Shown: one piece after another, positions 22,389 through 32,829 of the stretch
Layout: the number at the start of each line of letters is the position of its first letter
How positions within the stretch are numbered: the stretch's first letter is position 1
Source: Membranipora membranacea
Taxonomy: Eukaryota > Bryozoa > Gymnolaemata > Cheilostomatida > Membraniporidae
Direction: 5' to 3'
Length of the DNA stretch: 64,000 bases
Assembly (NCBI GenBank): GCA_914767715.1
Contig: OU612071.1
Location: forward strand, 3,348,001-3,412,000
Position numbers and translations under genes: made by a program
Notes under the pieces: model-generated
What the model was told of the DNA's origin: nothing
Databases searched by the model: none
Seen by the model: the letters and a program-made list of their open reading frames with translations, nothing else

Positions 22389-23880
22389 GTGGATCTATGC
22401 ACTCAAACACTTATAGCCTTGTCACGCAGACACTTACACTAGCCTTGTCACGCAGACACTTTTTCATTTTCTGTTTTTGACCGCGGTACAAGGCTAGTAT
22501 ATCCTGATCTGTGAGTGAGGACTCAAGAGATGGTGTGACCAGAGACTAGAGACTATATCTATAGTGATAGTGATCAAGCGTAACAAGCCATATCTGATTA
22601 CTTCAATAGGCATTTTAACACATTATTCTCGGATTAGAAGAAAATTTAACAACAAAATCGAAATAGGATCTTGGCTTTGATAAGCGTAAGCGTATGTCAT
22701 CGGCTTTAAAAAGTTTAGCAAGATAGCTAATTTTAGCTCAACCTGTCGTGGCTATCAAAAGTCGGTGCTAACTAATATTTAGTTCCTATTTCATTTTGAA
22801 TGTTACAGATGGTGAATTTAAAAACGTAAATAAATTAAGATGTTTATTACATCGTGTTAATGACTTCAACTGACCCGATATTTTTGGTAAACTCCTGAGA
22901 ACCAGGTTGTGCTAGTATTTATTTTTTTGGTTTGGTATTGCAAAAAATTATACCTCGAAAACTATGCCTACGATTACAATAAACCATCAATGGTCAAAAA
23001 AACATGGGATTTATTTGTTCAGAACATGCTATTTTATCTCTGACCAAGGAGTTAGAGTTGTCTCTTAGAACTCCTTGCTCTGATATACAATAATACCACA
23101 TCCTCACTCTGTGATAATATCACTATTATCTAAACAATCTAAACTTTAGACTTGACTAATGTTCATCACCTGGCAGTGCAGCTAAACCAAACAGCATCCT
23201 ATGACTAGCATCAAAAGTCAAGTTATGCTCGTGAGAAATTATCATTCTACCTCAGAGAAGTAAATTCATTATATACCAAGAGTTTGGTTTAGCTGGTTTG
23301 GGGGAGACTCAATGTGAGCTAGAACTAATTTATTACTAGCTTATGTAGGAGGTAATGTAATGCAATGAGGTAAGTGTTAGCAAGCCATGAATTATCATTA
23401 ATTTATCCTGCAGCGAATACTTTATACAGCTCTCTGGTAACTTCAAAGCCTGACGTCCTGGCATATAACTACTGCGACCAACACAGAGTATGTCACCTCG
23501 AGAAAAATTAAATTATTATGATTGAAACCCTTTTATCACCTTTTCAACAGGATTTTTTTGCAACAACAGCAGTCCAGTTAGCATTCACCAAAAGTTACCT
23601 ATCTAATACCAAAGTTAACTTTCTTTTGCAACAATGTTAATGAGTACTTTTCAACAATAGAATGAGCTAGGCCAATTTGTGGGCTGACGAAATACCTTGA
23701 CACCGAAAGTCACATGATGCAGATTTCGCAACACATTACATTTAACTATTGCCGCAGCATTGACTTTTTGCAGTGTAGGCCGCATATACAAAAATCATAA
23801 TGAAGTTTTTATTCGTGAAATTAGTTCAATGTGATCGCTCCAAATATTAAACTGCTGCTGCTTTGCTTTTCCATTAATTC

Positions 23881-24032
23881 ATACGTAACTAAAGAAAATA
23901 TATATCTAGGTTATCGTACAGCTTCTGCATACTTATGTTATAGGTAACATATGAGGTATGTATATGTTACCTATAACATAAGTATGCAGAAGCTGTACGA
24001 TAACCTAGATATATATTTTATTTAGTTACGTA
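23881..24032. mobile_element. Near-perfect palindrome, 70-bp arms
   Basis: Arms 23881-23951 and 23962-24032 are almost exact inverted repeats (TAGGTTATCGTACAGCTTCT on the left and its complement on the right) with a loop of about 10 bp. It forms a single long hairpin; either a very young MITE or a replication-made palindrome. Confidence 0.85.
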
Positions 24033-26519
24033 TATGGCTGACGAAACACGGCTGAACACAACTTAAAAGTGTTATTTTTTTAACTTAGATACTAGGATCT
24101 AAGGCTACGATCTAACGCAACATTGCCCCGTCAGAAAATTGCCTAAATCCTCCCCTTGTGCGTACGCAGACATGTGCAGACATGATCTCCTCCCTTCAGT
24201 AGGCCTATAGACAGGTCTGAGCAAAAAAAACCCTGCCTGCTTATTATCAGCCTACAGCATGTACACAGGCAAGGCGCTTCCCTTTCACTCCACTCCCAGT
24301 ACAGAAGAGACCTGGATTGTCTAACCAATGAACTAGAGGCCTAGTTTATTGGTTTGATGAAACCAATGAACTCGCCTTTTGCAGGGGTTAGGGGTTGAGA
24401 CTTACTTTCCGTGCATCATCATATCTGCCATCTTCTCCTTCTACTCTGTTATAATATTCAACTACTGGAATGCTCAGTGTCTATCTCTAAAATTAGAAAG
24501 ATTAAGCGAGCGTTATACTGTGTGGAACTAATCACATGATAATTCCATGTATAGGGAGGGAATCATGTATATTATATTCTATATTCTAGTAAGATAAGAA
24601 GGTCTTTGCTCCACAGACAGAATAAAAATTATTATTAGGGCCTAATATATCTAAAGTTTTCAATCATCAAGCTTCAGAAGATCTGGAGCTGCAACTTTTA
24701 GTACACTGCACAGTACAAATATACAGTATGCTGTTAACAGTTGATGAGATTCATTCAACCCAAGAGAAAGACTTTTACTATTTGGGACCTGTGAATTATG
24801 TCTGCGGCCTACTATATGGCCTTAGTGAACTAACCACCATCTTAGTACTATCTATGGCCGATCATATCATAGGCCTATTACTACAGCAATTTGGGTTGGA
24901 GCACATTCAACACACTATAGCAGTCATGTGCTTAAGCACTGTAAATTGTAATTTCTTCAGGCTCAACATTATATTGAAAGGTAAATTAATTTAATGTATA
25001 CACAGTTAATAGAATAAATCACTGCTACACTACAGTGAGTAGAAAATAGCATACTGGCAGTCTCAAACTCTGTCTCTCACTCTCTTCTATTGACTTCTCA
25101 TTTTTATTTGCACCAACTGCCACCACTACCCACAGCTACTAATAGTGACAGTTCACAATCCATAAGTTCCCAGCTCACATTTGAACATGGATGAAACAAC
25201 AAAATAATCATCCTTCCTTGTGACCGGTCAGATGAAAAATATGATGATGGGAGTGAGTGTGAGTTATGAAGTTCACACATCTATCAGGCTTCCTCTTTTT
25301 AATCACTCACCTGACTCGGTACTGTATAAAGATTCAGTGCTTAAGTAAGCTTCAGAGACAAGCGGCTATCACGGTGATAAGAGAGTAAGAAAGTGTAATG
25401 AATGATGCTAAACTCAGTAGCAAGTGTAAATATGTAACACTGATAAGACAATTTTAAGTATAGCCTAGGCACTCAAGCACACTTAATTCTGTCAACGGAC
25501 ATATACGCATATATCACTACACTTTGAGAGCTTAGTTTATTTAACATGTGATCAAAACAAAGGTTTCAATTGCTCTAATAACAAGTATGAGATGATAACT
25601 CTTGTGAGTTCACATCATAGTATGCATATAATTGGCATATTATTGGCAAGACAAAACACAACAGCACAGTATTTATTTCATAATGTTCTATTTACATTTA
25701 AGGGTGCAGCAGCAGCATTACCAGGGTATAAAAAATATGAGTTTAATTAATATAGCCCTAGACTAGCCAGGCTGGCCTTGATTAAGCCTGACTTGACAAG
25801 GTCTGGGCAGTGGGCAGGAGGAAGGCGCAGTTTTAGAAACTACATTTTTTGTGTCTATGTAATGATCATCATTATACAGCAGCAGATAGAGATGATCTCA
25901 CCAAAAAATATTAAATAACCATTTCTTTCAACCGAGTCATCAGTCATACGGAGCTCGGATGTTTGTTTGCCAGCGCAAAAAAAAAAGCTGACTCACTATG
26001 AGTAATGCTGTTTGATCAAATATAAATAAGAAGTGTAATCGCAACATGATGTCGGATTGGATTAGTTTATTTGAGCGCTGATGATATAATAGCGGCTTGG
26101 GAAATTCAGACAAGGGCCTACTGCGATATTTATTTTTTTGGGAATGGACACAATTTACTAACAGTACAAAGATATTAAAACTTGACAAAAATTGTGGGGG
26201 GGGGGCATACTGGAAGCACCTATTTTAATCCGTTTTCTTTTCACGTTCTTCAGCCAGCTTTCTACCCTACCACTCGGACAATCCCCAGGTGATTGAGTGA
26301 ACACCTTGTGCTGACGCTGTAACTACCATGGCCATGCAAATATGCTGGGACCTATCCAAGACTGGCAGCATTTTTCTTTGTTGAATTTGGACGTGGACTT
26401 GTACATCGTAAACTGTGTCATTGTTATCATGCCGCTCTCCATATTTTCCCTAAACTTAAGCTATTAACCTCGGTGTGGAGTGAGTGTTACCCAGATTGTT
26501 GTGGTGGTGTCCAGGTGAC

Positions 26520-26572
26520 AAGTGACCGGGGGTGGGGGCCGCCGGGTGGGGGGCGAAAGACTGGGGGGCTCA
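26520..26572. repeat. G-rich tract, quadruplex-prone
   Basis: Six or more G runs of 3 to 6 within about 50 bp (GACCGGGGGTGGGGGCCG and onward) on the plus strand. It has the density expected for a G-quadruplex and is similar in the inverse sense to the tract at 22.3 kb. Confidence 0.6.
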
Positions 26573-27129
26573 GACTACATGTAACATAGATGACCTCGCT
26601 TGTCCGACTTTCTATTTGTATACAACCCGTTTTTTTGTTTGTGATTGAAATTTAGACTAAATTTATGACGCTTTGAACATTATAGCTGACTGAAGTTGCT
26701 TCTGGACAGCCATTGTTTTGTCTTCGTGATTACATGTGTTTACATCTCAATTCATCGATGATCACTTTCATTGACTACGTTTTAAGACATTTGGTCACCC
26801 ATATTAAGGCAATGTCAAAGACCGATCTGAATATCAACACAATAATATATTGCTGGAAAGCTACCAAGCTACTGAATATGAAAAACAAAAAGTGAGGCTA
26901 AGTCGTCTTTTCTTAGAAAGAGATTTTATGATATTGTATAATCTCACGATTCAGCTTCTTGAGCTCTCAAACTCCTCTTTGGGTGTGTCCCATGTAATAT
27001 TGAGAGCTCTCAGTCCAAAGCATTTCAGTCAACATTGTGCAACAAATGACTATTCAGGAAAAAAACAACATCTCAGTTGTGATAACAAATCACAAAAAAT
27101 ATATATATAAACACTCTAGGACCATAGTT

Positions 27130-27332
27130 GGGAAAAAATGGTAGAGGAGGCAAAAGTCTAAGGCGAGTCCGAAGCATCACCAGGTACGGTGCTGTAAGCA
27201 AATTAACAAATGGAAATCCCAGAGGAGCTGATTTTGACATAGATTTTTCAATTATAGTGTAAGTAGGCCACTCTATTTAGCTTTCTAGGGGAGGCAGCGC
27301 CTCCCTGCCTCCCCTAGAGCTACGGGCCTGCA
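27130..27332. repeat. Dispersed repeat D, copy 1
   Basis: Shares GGCAAAAGTCT..., CCGAAGCATCACCAGG and TCCCTGCCTCCCCTAGA with copy 2 at 29426-29641, in the same orientation and over roughly 200 bp. Confidence 0.75.
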
Positions 27333-27639
27333 CTCGTACATAATCAACATTTTGTCTCTGTCATGTGGTTTTTGTAGAGCTTAAAGAAAGTATACAGCTC
27401 AATGTCAGGAAAGGGATGACAAGCAATATATGCAAAGCTTAAAAGATAACAACCCTTGCCTTGAATGCTATGTACATCATTGGATTAGTGTTGGACATCA
27501 AAGGCAAGGGAATAATATAAAGTCATGAGTCAATGTGCACAAAACCAGCTAGACATGTGACTCGATGAGGGTTTTGATGTGCTAGAGCTGTGATTATGAA
27601 AGGGATAGGGGGGGGTTTAGCAGGGAGAGCACAGGTGCT

Positions 27640-27755
27640 GTATCACCTAGATCAAATTTAATCCATTTTCCTGCATTCCAGTTGCGGCTTGACCAGTGGA
27701 CCGTGAGCAGCTCCGATTGCAGGCAAATGGACCAAACTTGGTCTATGTACACACA
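27640..27755. mobile_element. Hairpin family B copy
   Basis: Left end TAGATCAAATTTAATCCATT, right end GCAGGCAAATGGACCAAACT followed by TGGTCTA; the ends pair as a hairpin of about 115 bp. Confidence 0.7.
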
Positions 27756-28251
27756 CACAAAGATGATCTGCAATTTTGAGCTATTGAAACGTTGCTTGGG
27801 CTGACCTCTGCCCTCTCTACCCTCTCTGCTGAGTGTAGCACTGAAGTAAAAATAAATGAGTTCTATATCACCAAAAATGATTAATTTTCCTTGTATTTAA
27901 GAGTTGTTGTCCTGTGACGGTTATAGAAGAAACATATCAATACACTCCACCACTCGATAGATAGGAAAATCCTTCTCTGCTAATGGCTGTCTCTTGTTGT
28001 GGAGTTATCCCCTCCAGAATACAATGATACGGCGTCTCATTAAATGGCAGAGGCAGAGAGGGATCTTATATTATTGCACTTCGGTGTCTAGAAGTACCAG
28101 ACAGTGCAGTTAATTGAACATGGATATCTAAACACAAATTGAAAGTCTTTACCATTAAAACACTCCCGATTCCTCTGTTTGGAAATGTTCAAAAGAAATA
28201 TGACATGTTTATGTTTTACGCTGCTGCAGTGATGAGAGTTATGTGGTCCTT

Positions 28252-28470
28252 GCTGTTTGGTATTAAGAAACAGAAGATTGGGCTGCCCCTAAAGAGGAAC
28301 GCAAGGTGCCCTAAATCCTCATACTGAGAATGTGATACATAGTCCTAGAAAACTAGAATGCATCCTAGAAGTGAGGCCATAGAAGACCTTCTGAACGTGG
28401 GTGTGCAGCGAGCTGCCAAAACTGAACTGGCACTAAACGGCCATTGGCAGTAACACTTTGATCTTAGCCA
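28252..28470. repeat. Dispersed repeat E, copy 1 (inverted partner at 32.6 kb)
   Basis: About 215 bp that matches the reverse complement of 32627-32825 along its length (for example AAACTAGAATGCATCCTAGA, GAGGCCATAGAAGACC, CGGCCATTGGCAGT). It lies just past the 3' end of the secreted-precursor gene. Confidence 0.8.
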
Positions 28471-28552
28471 ATAGGATGAGAAGCGAATGTCTGGTCCTTC
28501 ATAGACAGTGTTTTGCACATATAAAGTTCTATTATTAAGCGTAGTCACTGCA

Positions 28553-28558
28553 TTTATT
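28553..28558 (-). terminator. Candidate poly(A) signal of the precursor gene
   Basis: AATAAA on the minus strand about 210 bp after the stop codon of the 28.8-32.6 kb gene, and the first clear one downstream. No transcript evidence. Confidence 0.35.
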
Positions 28559-28767
28559 TTTATATTTGGTGTGCATCAAGTAGGAAAAATTATTGATTAA
28601 AAATAGGAATAGAATTTACTAGAATTTGCTTTATAGTATATTAATCTGCAGATGAACCACATTATATAAAATACATAATTGAGGGTTGACACGTGCTAGT
28701 TCCAATTTCTACATATATCTCCTGTTGATCCCGAGCGCTAATCTAAAATAGTGAAGTGGTAAGGAGA

Positions 28768-31700
28768 TTAAAGCTCACCATCTATATCATACTCCAGTAG
28801 GAGCTCCTGTAGGTTAGCTCGCTGTATTACATTGTCGACTCTAGTACCTGCGGCGTTTCTTCTCAAGCCGTTGCGTTGTCTGGTCTTCTGTCTGTTTGGT
28901 TGTCTGTATCTCCATGATGATGATCCTATACCCATGTTACCATATCTCTTATTCTGCTGGAATAACTCAACGTCATCTAAAACAATACGAATTATGTAAA
29001 GTTATCTGAGGCATAAGAGATGTGATTCTCGCTCAGAAGTACAACATTCTATTAAGTCAAATGGAGAACAGCCAATAGCATCATTTTTTATTGAATCTGC
29101 CTAACACATTTCTCATAATTGGCCATTATTGGGATACCACCTCTTTTTATTGTTCTGCTTATAATGGTCTCATGAAATTACAAGCCGGAATTATCCCCTC
29201 ATGAAAAGTGAGAAGATTACTCCATAGATTGTCTCTGACCTTTAGGTAGCCTTGAGTTCTGTCCTGTTGGCTGTCTGTATCGCCCTGACGATCCGATTCC
29301 CAGACTACCATACCTCTTCTCTGTTTTAATGTCGTTGTCCGTGACCGTGTCATCTAAAAAAACTATAATGAGAACTTGTTACTAGACTTGTATTATATAT
29401 ACAGGGCATATATAGGCGGGGGCATGGTATAGAAAGAGTGGTAGGGGAGGCAAAAGTCTGAGGTGAATCCGAAGCATCACCAGGAGGGGTGCTGTAAGCA
29501 TTAGGCTTTTAATTAGCAAATGTAAATCCCGGATGAGATTATGCCGACATAGATTATTCAATTATAGTGTTTTAAGCCATCGTATTTAGCTTTCTTGGAG
29601 AGGCAGTTCCTCCCTGCCTCCCCTAGAACTACGGACCTGCTAGACAAAGAGCTTTTACATTGGTACCTTAATTTTACCATTGCAACTGGTCAAGTTTCGA
29701 TATATTACATCTGATTTGACTAGGACTATACTGCAAACTAGATGAGTGGAAATCGTAATATATACATTGTTTTGTGGGTATGAGATCAATTTGTCGACTA
29801 AAGATTCAAAATCTCATGTATGTTCACAGCGTTTTGTGAGAATGTGATACGATGCAAACTTCATGATCAGCTTTGCAATATTTTTTGTCATCATTATTTC
29901 TATTTTTATTCCATTTAGTTGGAATATATTATATGATATCATTTATGAATCCTTAATAGTGTTTCATACTCTAGACTTTAATCACCACATCTATTTCCCG
30001 AAAGTGTGCCATGAGAAAAACACCCTTATTTCTCTGAACTAAAAAAACCGATTGATTAATACATTTTTTCGTTTCGTTTGCAAAAATAAATTGAAAAGTT
30101 GCCCGCAATCTGAGATACATAATACAGTGATTGGCAAATCATTGCACATCAGAGAGGTCTTTGGCTGGAGACTGAGATTAAAATACTGTTTCGAAGTGGA
30201 ATAGAATTAAGCAGGTACACCAGATCCAGAACTGATCTGTCTCTGCTGACTCGTCTTTTTTGAAAAAAAAATAAAGTGGATGCGATATTATGGTTATCAT
30301 GCAGCAACAAAAGTTTGTTAAAACATTATTGCTGTTTGACTTGTTGAAATTGTTTCAGGCACGCCATAAAAAGGAAGCATAACAGAATATTGGCTGAGAT
30401 TGTTTGCCAGACATTTAGATAGCAGTAAACATTTAACTGAAGGAGGAGGAGATTGGATACTAATTGAGTTCAGGGTGACACTCACACATTTACTGACAAA
30501 GCCTAAGTTATTTATAGAGGCTAGTTTGTCGGATAGTTGACTAGGCCACTAGGTTACCATTGGCTACTGAGTAGAATATAGCAGATGTTTGATTGATGAA
30601 ATTACGAAATGATATGGGCGAGACCATCAAGCCTTACTCGCAAAGTCAGACATGACATTCGCCTACACCATACTAAAATAACTTGGCTCAGAAGGTTTTC
30701 TATCAACATCTACTTTCTCCAATCTGTTTAGATTACCCACTTGAAAGTGATTATGAGGTGGCGATTATTGACAAAGATTGTTTACGAAACATTTGAATAG
30801 CTTGATGAATGGATTGGATGACTAATTAAGTTCAGCGTGACACTCTCTGATTGACAAAGCTTAAGTTGTTTAGAGACGTTTAATTTGTCAGATAGATGAG
30901 TAGGCAGCTAGGTGAGCTTAACGTGGGCTAGTCCGTGAAATGACGTACAATGTTTGATTGAAGAAATAAAATTATGTAATGATATAGGTCAAACCAAGAG
31001 GCATTACAAGCGAAGTCCCCACGCACCAATCACTTATTAACTTACACCGAAACTAAAATAACTTGGCTCAGAAGGTTTTCCATCAAATCTCTTCCCTCTA
31101 ACCTGTCTAAATCCTCCTTGAAGTGATTGTGAGGTGATTATGAGGTGTTTATGAGGTGATTATGAGGTGTTTATGAGGTGATTATGAGGTGGCGATTTAT
31201 CGACTTTTATGTAGTATGATAGATGGGTGAGTTTGTCTACAGCAGCATTCATCATTAACTTTCACCCATACTGATACAACTTGACTATAAAGGTGTTCCA
31301 CCGCTGCCCCATAAATCTCTTTCCTCTAACCTATCTTATTCTAGCCCTGCCACCCGACAAGGCTATTCTAAATCCTAACTTGAGGTGATATGATTATGAG
31401 GTGGCTATTAATAGACTTTTGCTAGTGACTTGAGCTAGACCGGAGTATTAGCGTTATGTAATATTATTGTGACTAAGTTAAATATGTTATCTTTGATTCA
31501 ATCTTTCATTGATCATTAGTTGGCTAACTCAGTAGTTGGCTAACTTAACTGTCTTGTCTCAAAGAATTATAATAAAATATTTTTTTCCCTTCCAAATTAA
31601 GGTCAGCTTTTTATATTGTGTGGTGAGGGGGTGGAGGGGAGAAGGGAGAGGAGGGAGACGGGGAGGGGGAAGGAGTCTCATTTAAGTTCTTGTTTTAGCG

Positions 31701-32589
31701 CCCTGCACTGTAAGGTGTAACTCAATCTAGAATTATGATTCAATGATGAAGAAGCTATTTTACATAATTTATTAAGAATAAGGCCAGATGAATCTACCTA
31801 GGATGTGGTGGTCTGCCGCAGTTAAACCCCCATCTGACTAGTTGAACTAGATCCACTTTGATCCATTTGCCTGCAATTGGAGTTGCCCCCCTCTACTGGT
31901 CACGCCTCAGTTGAAAGGAGGGGGCAACTCCGAACGCAGGCAAATGGATCAAACTTGATCTAGGGAGGTCTCTCACCCTCCCTGATTGATCTAGGTTGAA
32001 CATGCGGCGGCACTAAATGGAGATTGATGATTTACACATACCTGGGGCGAATGCTGACGTTGCGTAACAGAATAAAGGATCGGCCACACATTGAGTACAA
32101 AACTTATAGTCTGAATTATAACCATCATGGCAACAACTGTAAAAAAACAGCATGGCCGTACATTGAGGTGTGTAGGGAATGGACCTCCAGAAAACAATCA
32201 TATAGCAGTTTACTTAATTCAAACCTCTGGGGACCACAAAAAAAGCCATGTGCATAAACAGCTTAGGGTTTTGAGCCTTCCCAACAAGGTCCGGCCTCAG
32301 AGACATAGAGAACATTTTAGGGTTTTAAGATCAACTCCATTGGTTTTAAGGGTAAAATTTCAGTTCAAATATAATATATGCAGCTAGATTGTCAATAAAT
32401 ATCGCACCCCTTATACATATAGCTATTGGTTCCATAATCAAAAGCAAGCGCACACGTTTTACACATCAGACTGCGTCTGTCCGATGTAGCGCACTCATCT
32501 GTATACATTCCACAATCCACTGAAGCAGCAGCTACCAGTACCACAACAGTAGCAGCATACTCCGGTAGTGAGAACTTCATATTCCGTAT
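28768..32589 (-). CDS. Secreted Cys-rich precursor with two KR-YG..GIGSS..RYRQP repeats (neuropeptide-like, unrecognised family)
   Basis: Exons: 32589-32408 (ATG at 32580), 32136-32042, 29353-29240 and 28976-28768 (stop TAA). Every border is AG/GT and the phases fit (2, 1, 1), giving 196 aa. Residues 1-20 or so are a signal peptide (hydrophobic ATVVVLVAAAS). Residues 23-81 hold nine Cys (23, 30, 40, 43, 59, 60, 71, 74, 81), including C-x2-C, CC and C-x2-C. Exons 3 and 4 each start with Asp-Asp at the phase-1 border and each hold a Lys-Arg site (102-103 and 137-138) followed by YGSLGIGSSGRYRQP or YGNMGIGSSSWRYRQP, which suggests an exon duplication. Basic stretch 156-167 could be cut further. 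C-terminus LLLEYDIDGEL. The layout fits a secretory-pathway peptide hormone precursor; I cannot name the family. One donor is GT-GCGA, also seen in PNUTS here. AG before the ATG implies an upstream exon. Confidence 0.75.
29426..29641. repeat. Dispersed repeat D, copy 2, inside the precursor gene intron
   Basis: Same orientation and order of blocks as 27130-27332; it lies about 70 bp upstream of exon 3 (29353-29240) on the transcript strand. Confidence 0.75.
30395..31425. repeat. Long tandem repeat, about 370-430 bp period, two full copies and one partial
   Basis: Units at about 30395-30776, 30777-31205 and 31206-31425 share ATTGTTT.CAGACATTT-like starts, AACTTGGCTCAGAAGGTTTT and TGATTATGAGGTGGCGATT. 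The second unit has an inner array (31130-31190) of GATTATGAGGTGTTTATGAG. It lies in the large intron between exons 2 and 3 of the precursor gene. Confidence 0.75.
31845..31968. mobile_element. Hairpin family B, best-preserved copy
   Basis: Left TAGATCCACTTTGATCCATT then TGCCTGCAATTGGAGTTGCC; right GGCAACTCCGAACGCAGGCA then AATGGATCAAACTTGATCTA. The arms of about 45 bp pair well; the centre also has a CCCCCTC...GAGGGGG match. Confidence 0.8.
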
Positions 32590-32626
32590 CTGCAAAAAGT
32601 AAAACAATAGTGTAAAGAAACCAATC

Positions 32627-32825
32627 AAAGTGTCACTGCCAATGGCCGATTAGTGCCAGATCAGCTTTGGCAGCTCACAGCACACCCACAGGAGGTCTTC
32701 TATGGCCTCACCTCTAGGATGCATTCTAGTTTTCTAGGATAGATCACATTCTTAGTATGAGGATAAAGGGCAACTTGCGTCCCTCTTTAGAGGCAACCCT
32801 ATCTTACTAAACAGGAATATCACAA
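32627..32825. repeat. Dispersed repeat E, copy 2, inverted relative to copy 1
   Basis: Reverse-complement match to 28252-28470. It starts about 40 bp beyond the first coding exon of the secreted-precursor gene, so the pair brackets all four coding exons. Confidence 0.8.
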
Positions 32826-32829
32826 ACCA

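Larger units (their letters stand above)
20342..28250. other. Long stretch with no recognised gene
   Basis: It should include the promoter and any non-coding first exon of the copper transporter, which I could not place. Otherwise it has MITEs, a C-rich tract (22331-22388), a long palindrome (23881-24032), a G-rich tract (26520-26572) and a dispersed repeat (27130-27332). Open frames of 60-90 codons (for example 24728-24994 and 26850-27110) show no domain, splice or codon-pattern support. Confidence 0.55.

Noticed and set aside
24728-24994. 88-codon plus-strand frame with hydrophobic stretches
   Set aside because: No family resemblance, no splice support and surrounded by AT-rich non-coding sequence.
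28700-28745. A further exon after 28779 using GTGAGC as donor
   Set aside because: The only nearby AG leaves an intron of about 30 bp and an immediate stop; the frame already ends at TAA 28768-28770, so exon 4 is taken as terminal.
32127-32387. 86-codon plus-strand frame
   Set aside because: It is antisense to exon 2 of the secreted-precursor gene, whose Cys pattern and phases are better supported.
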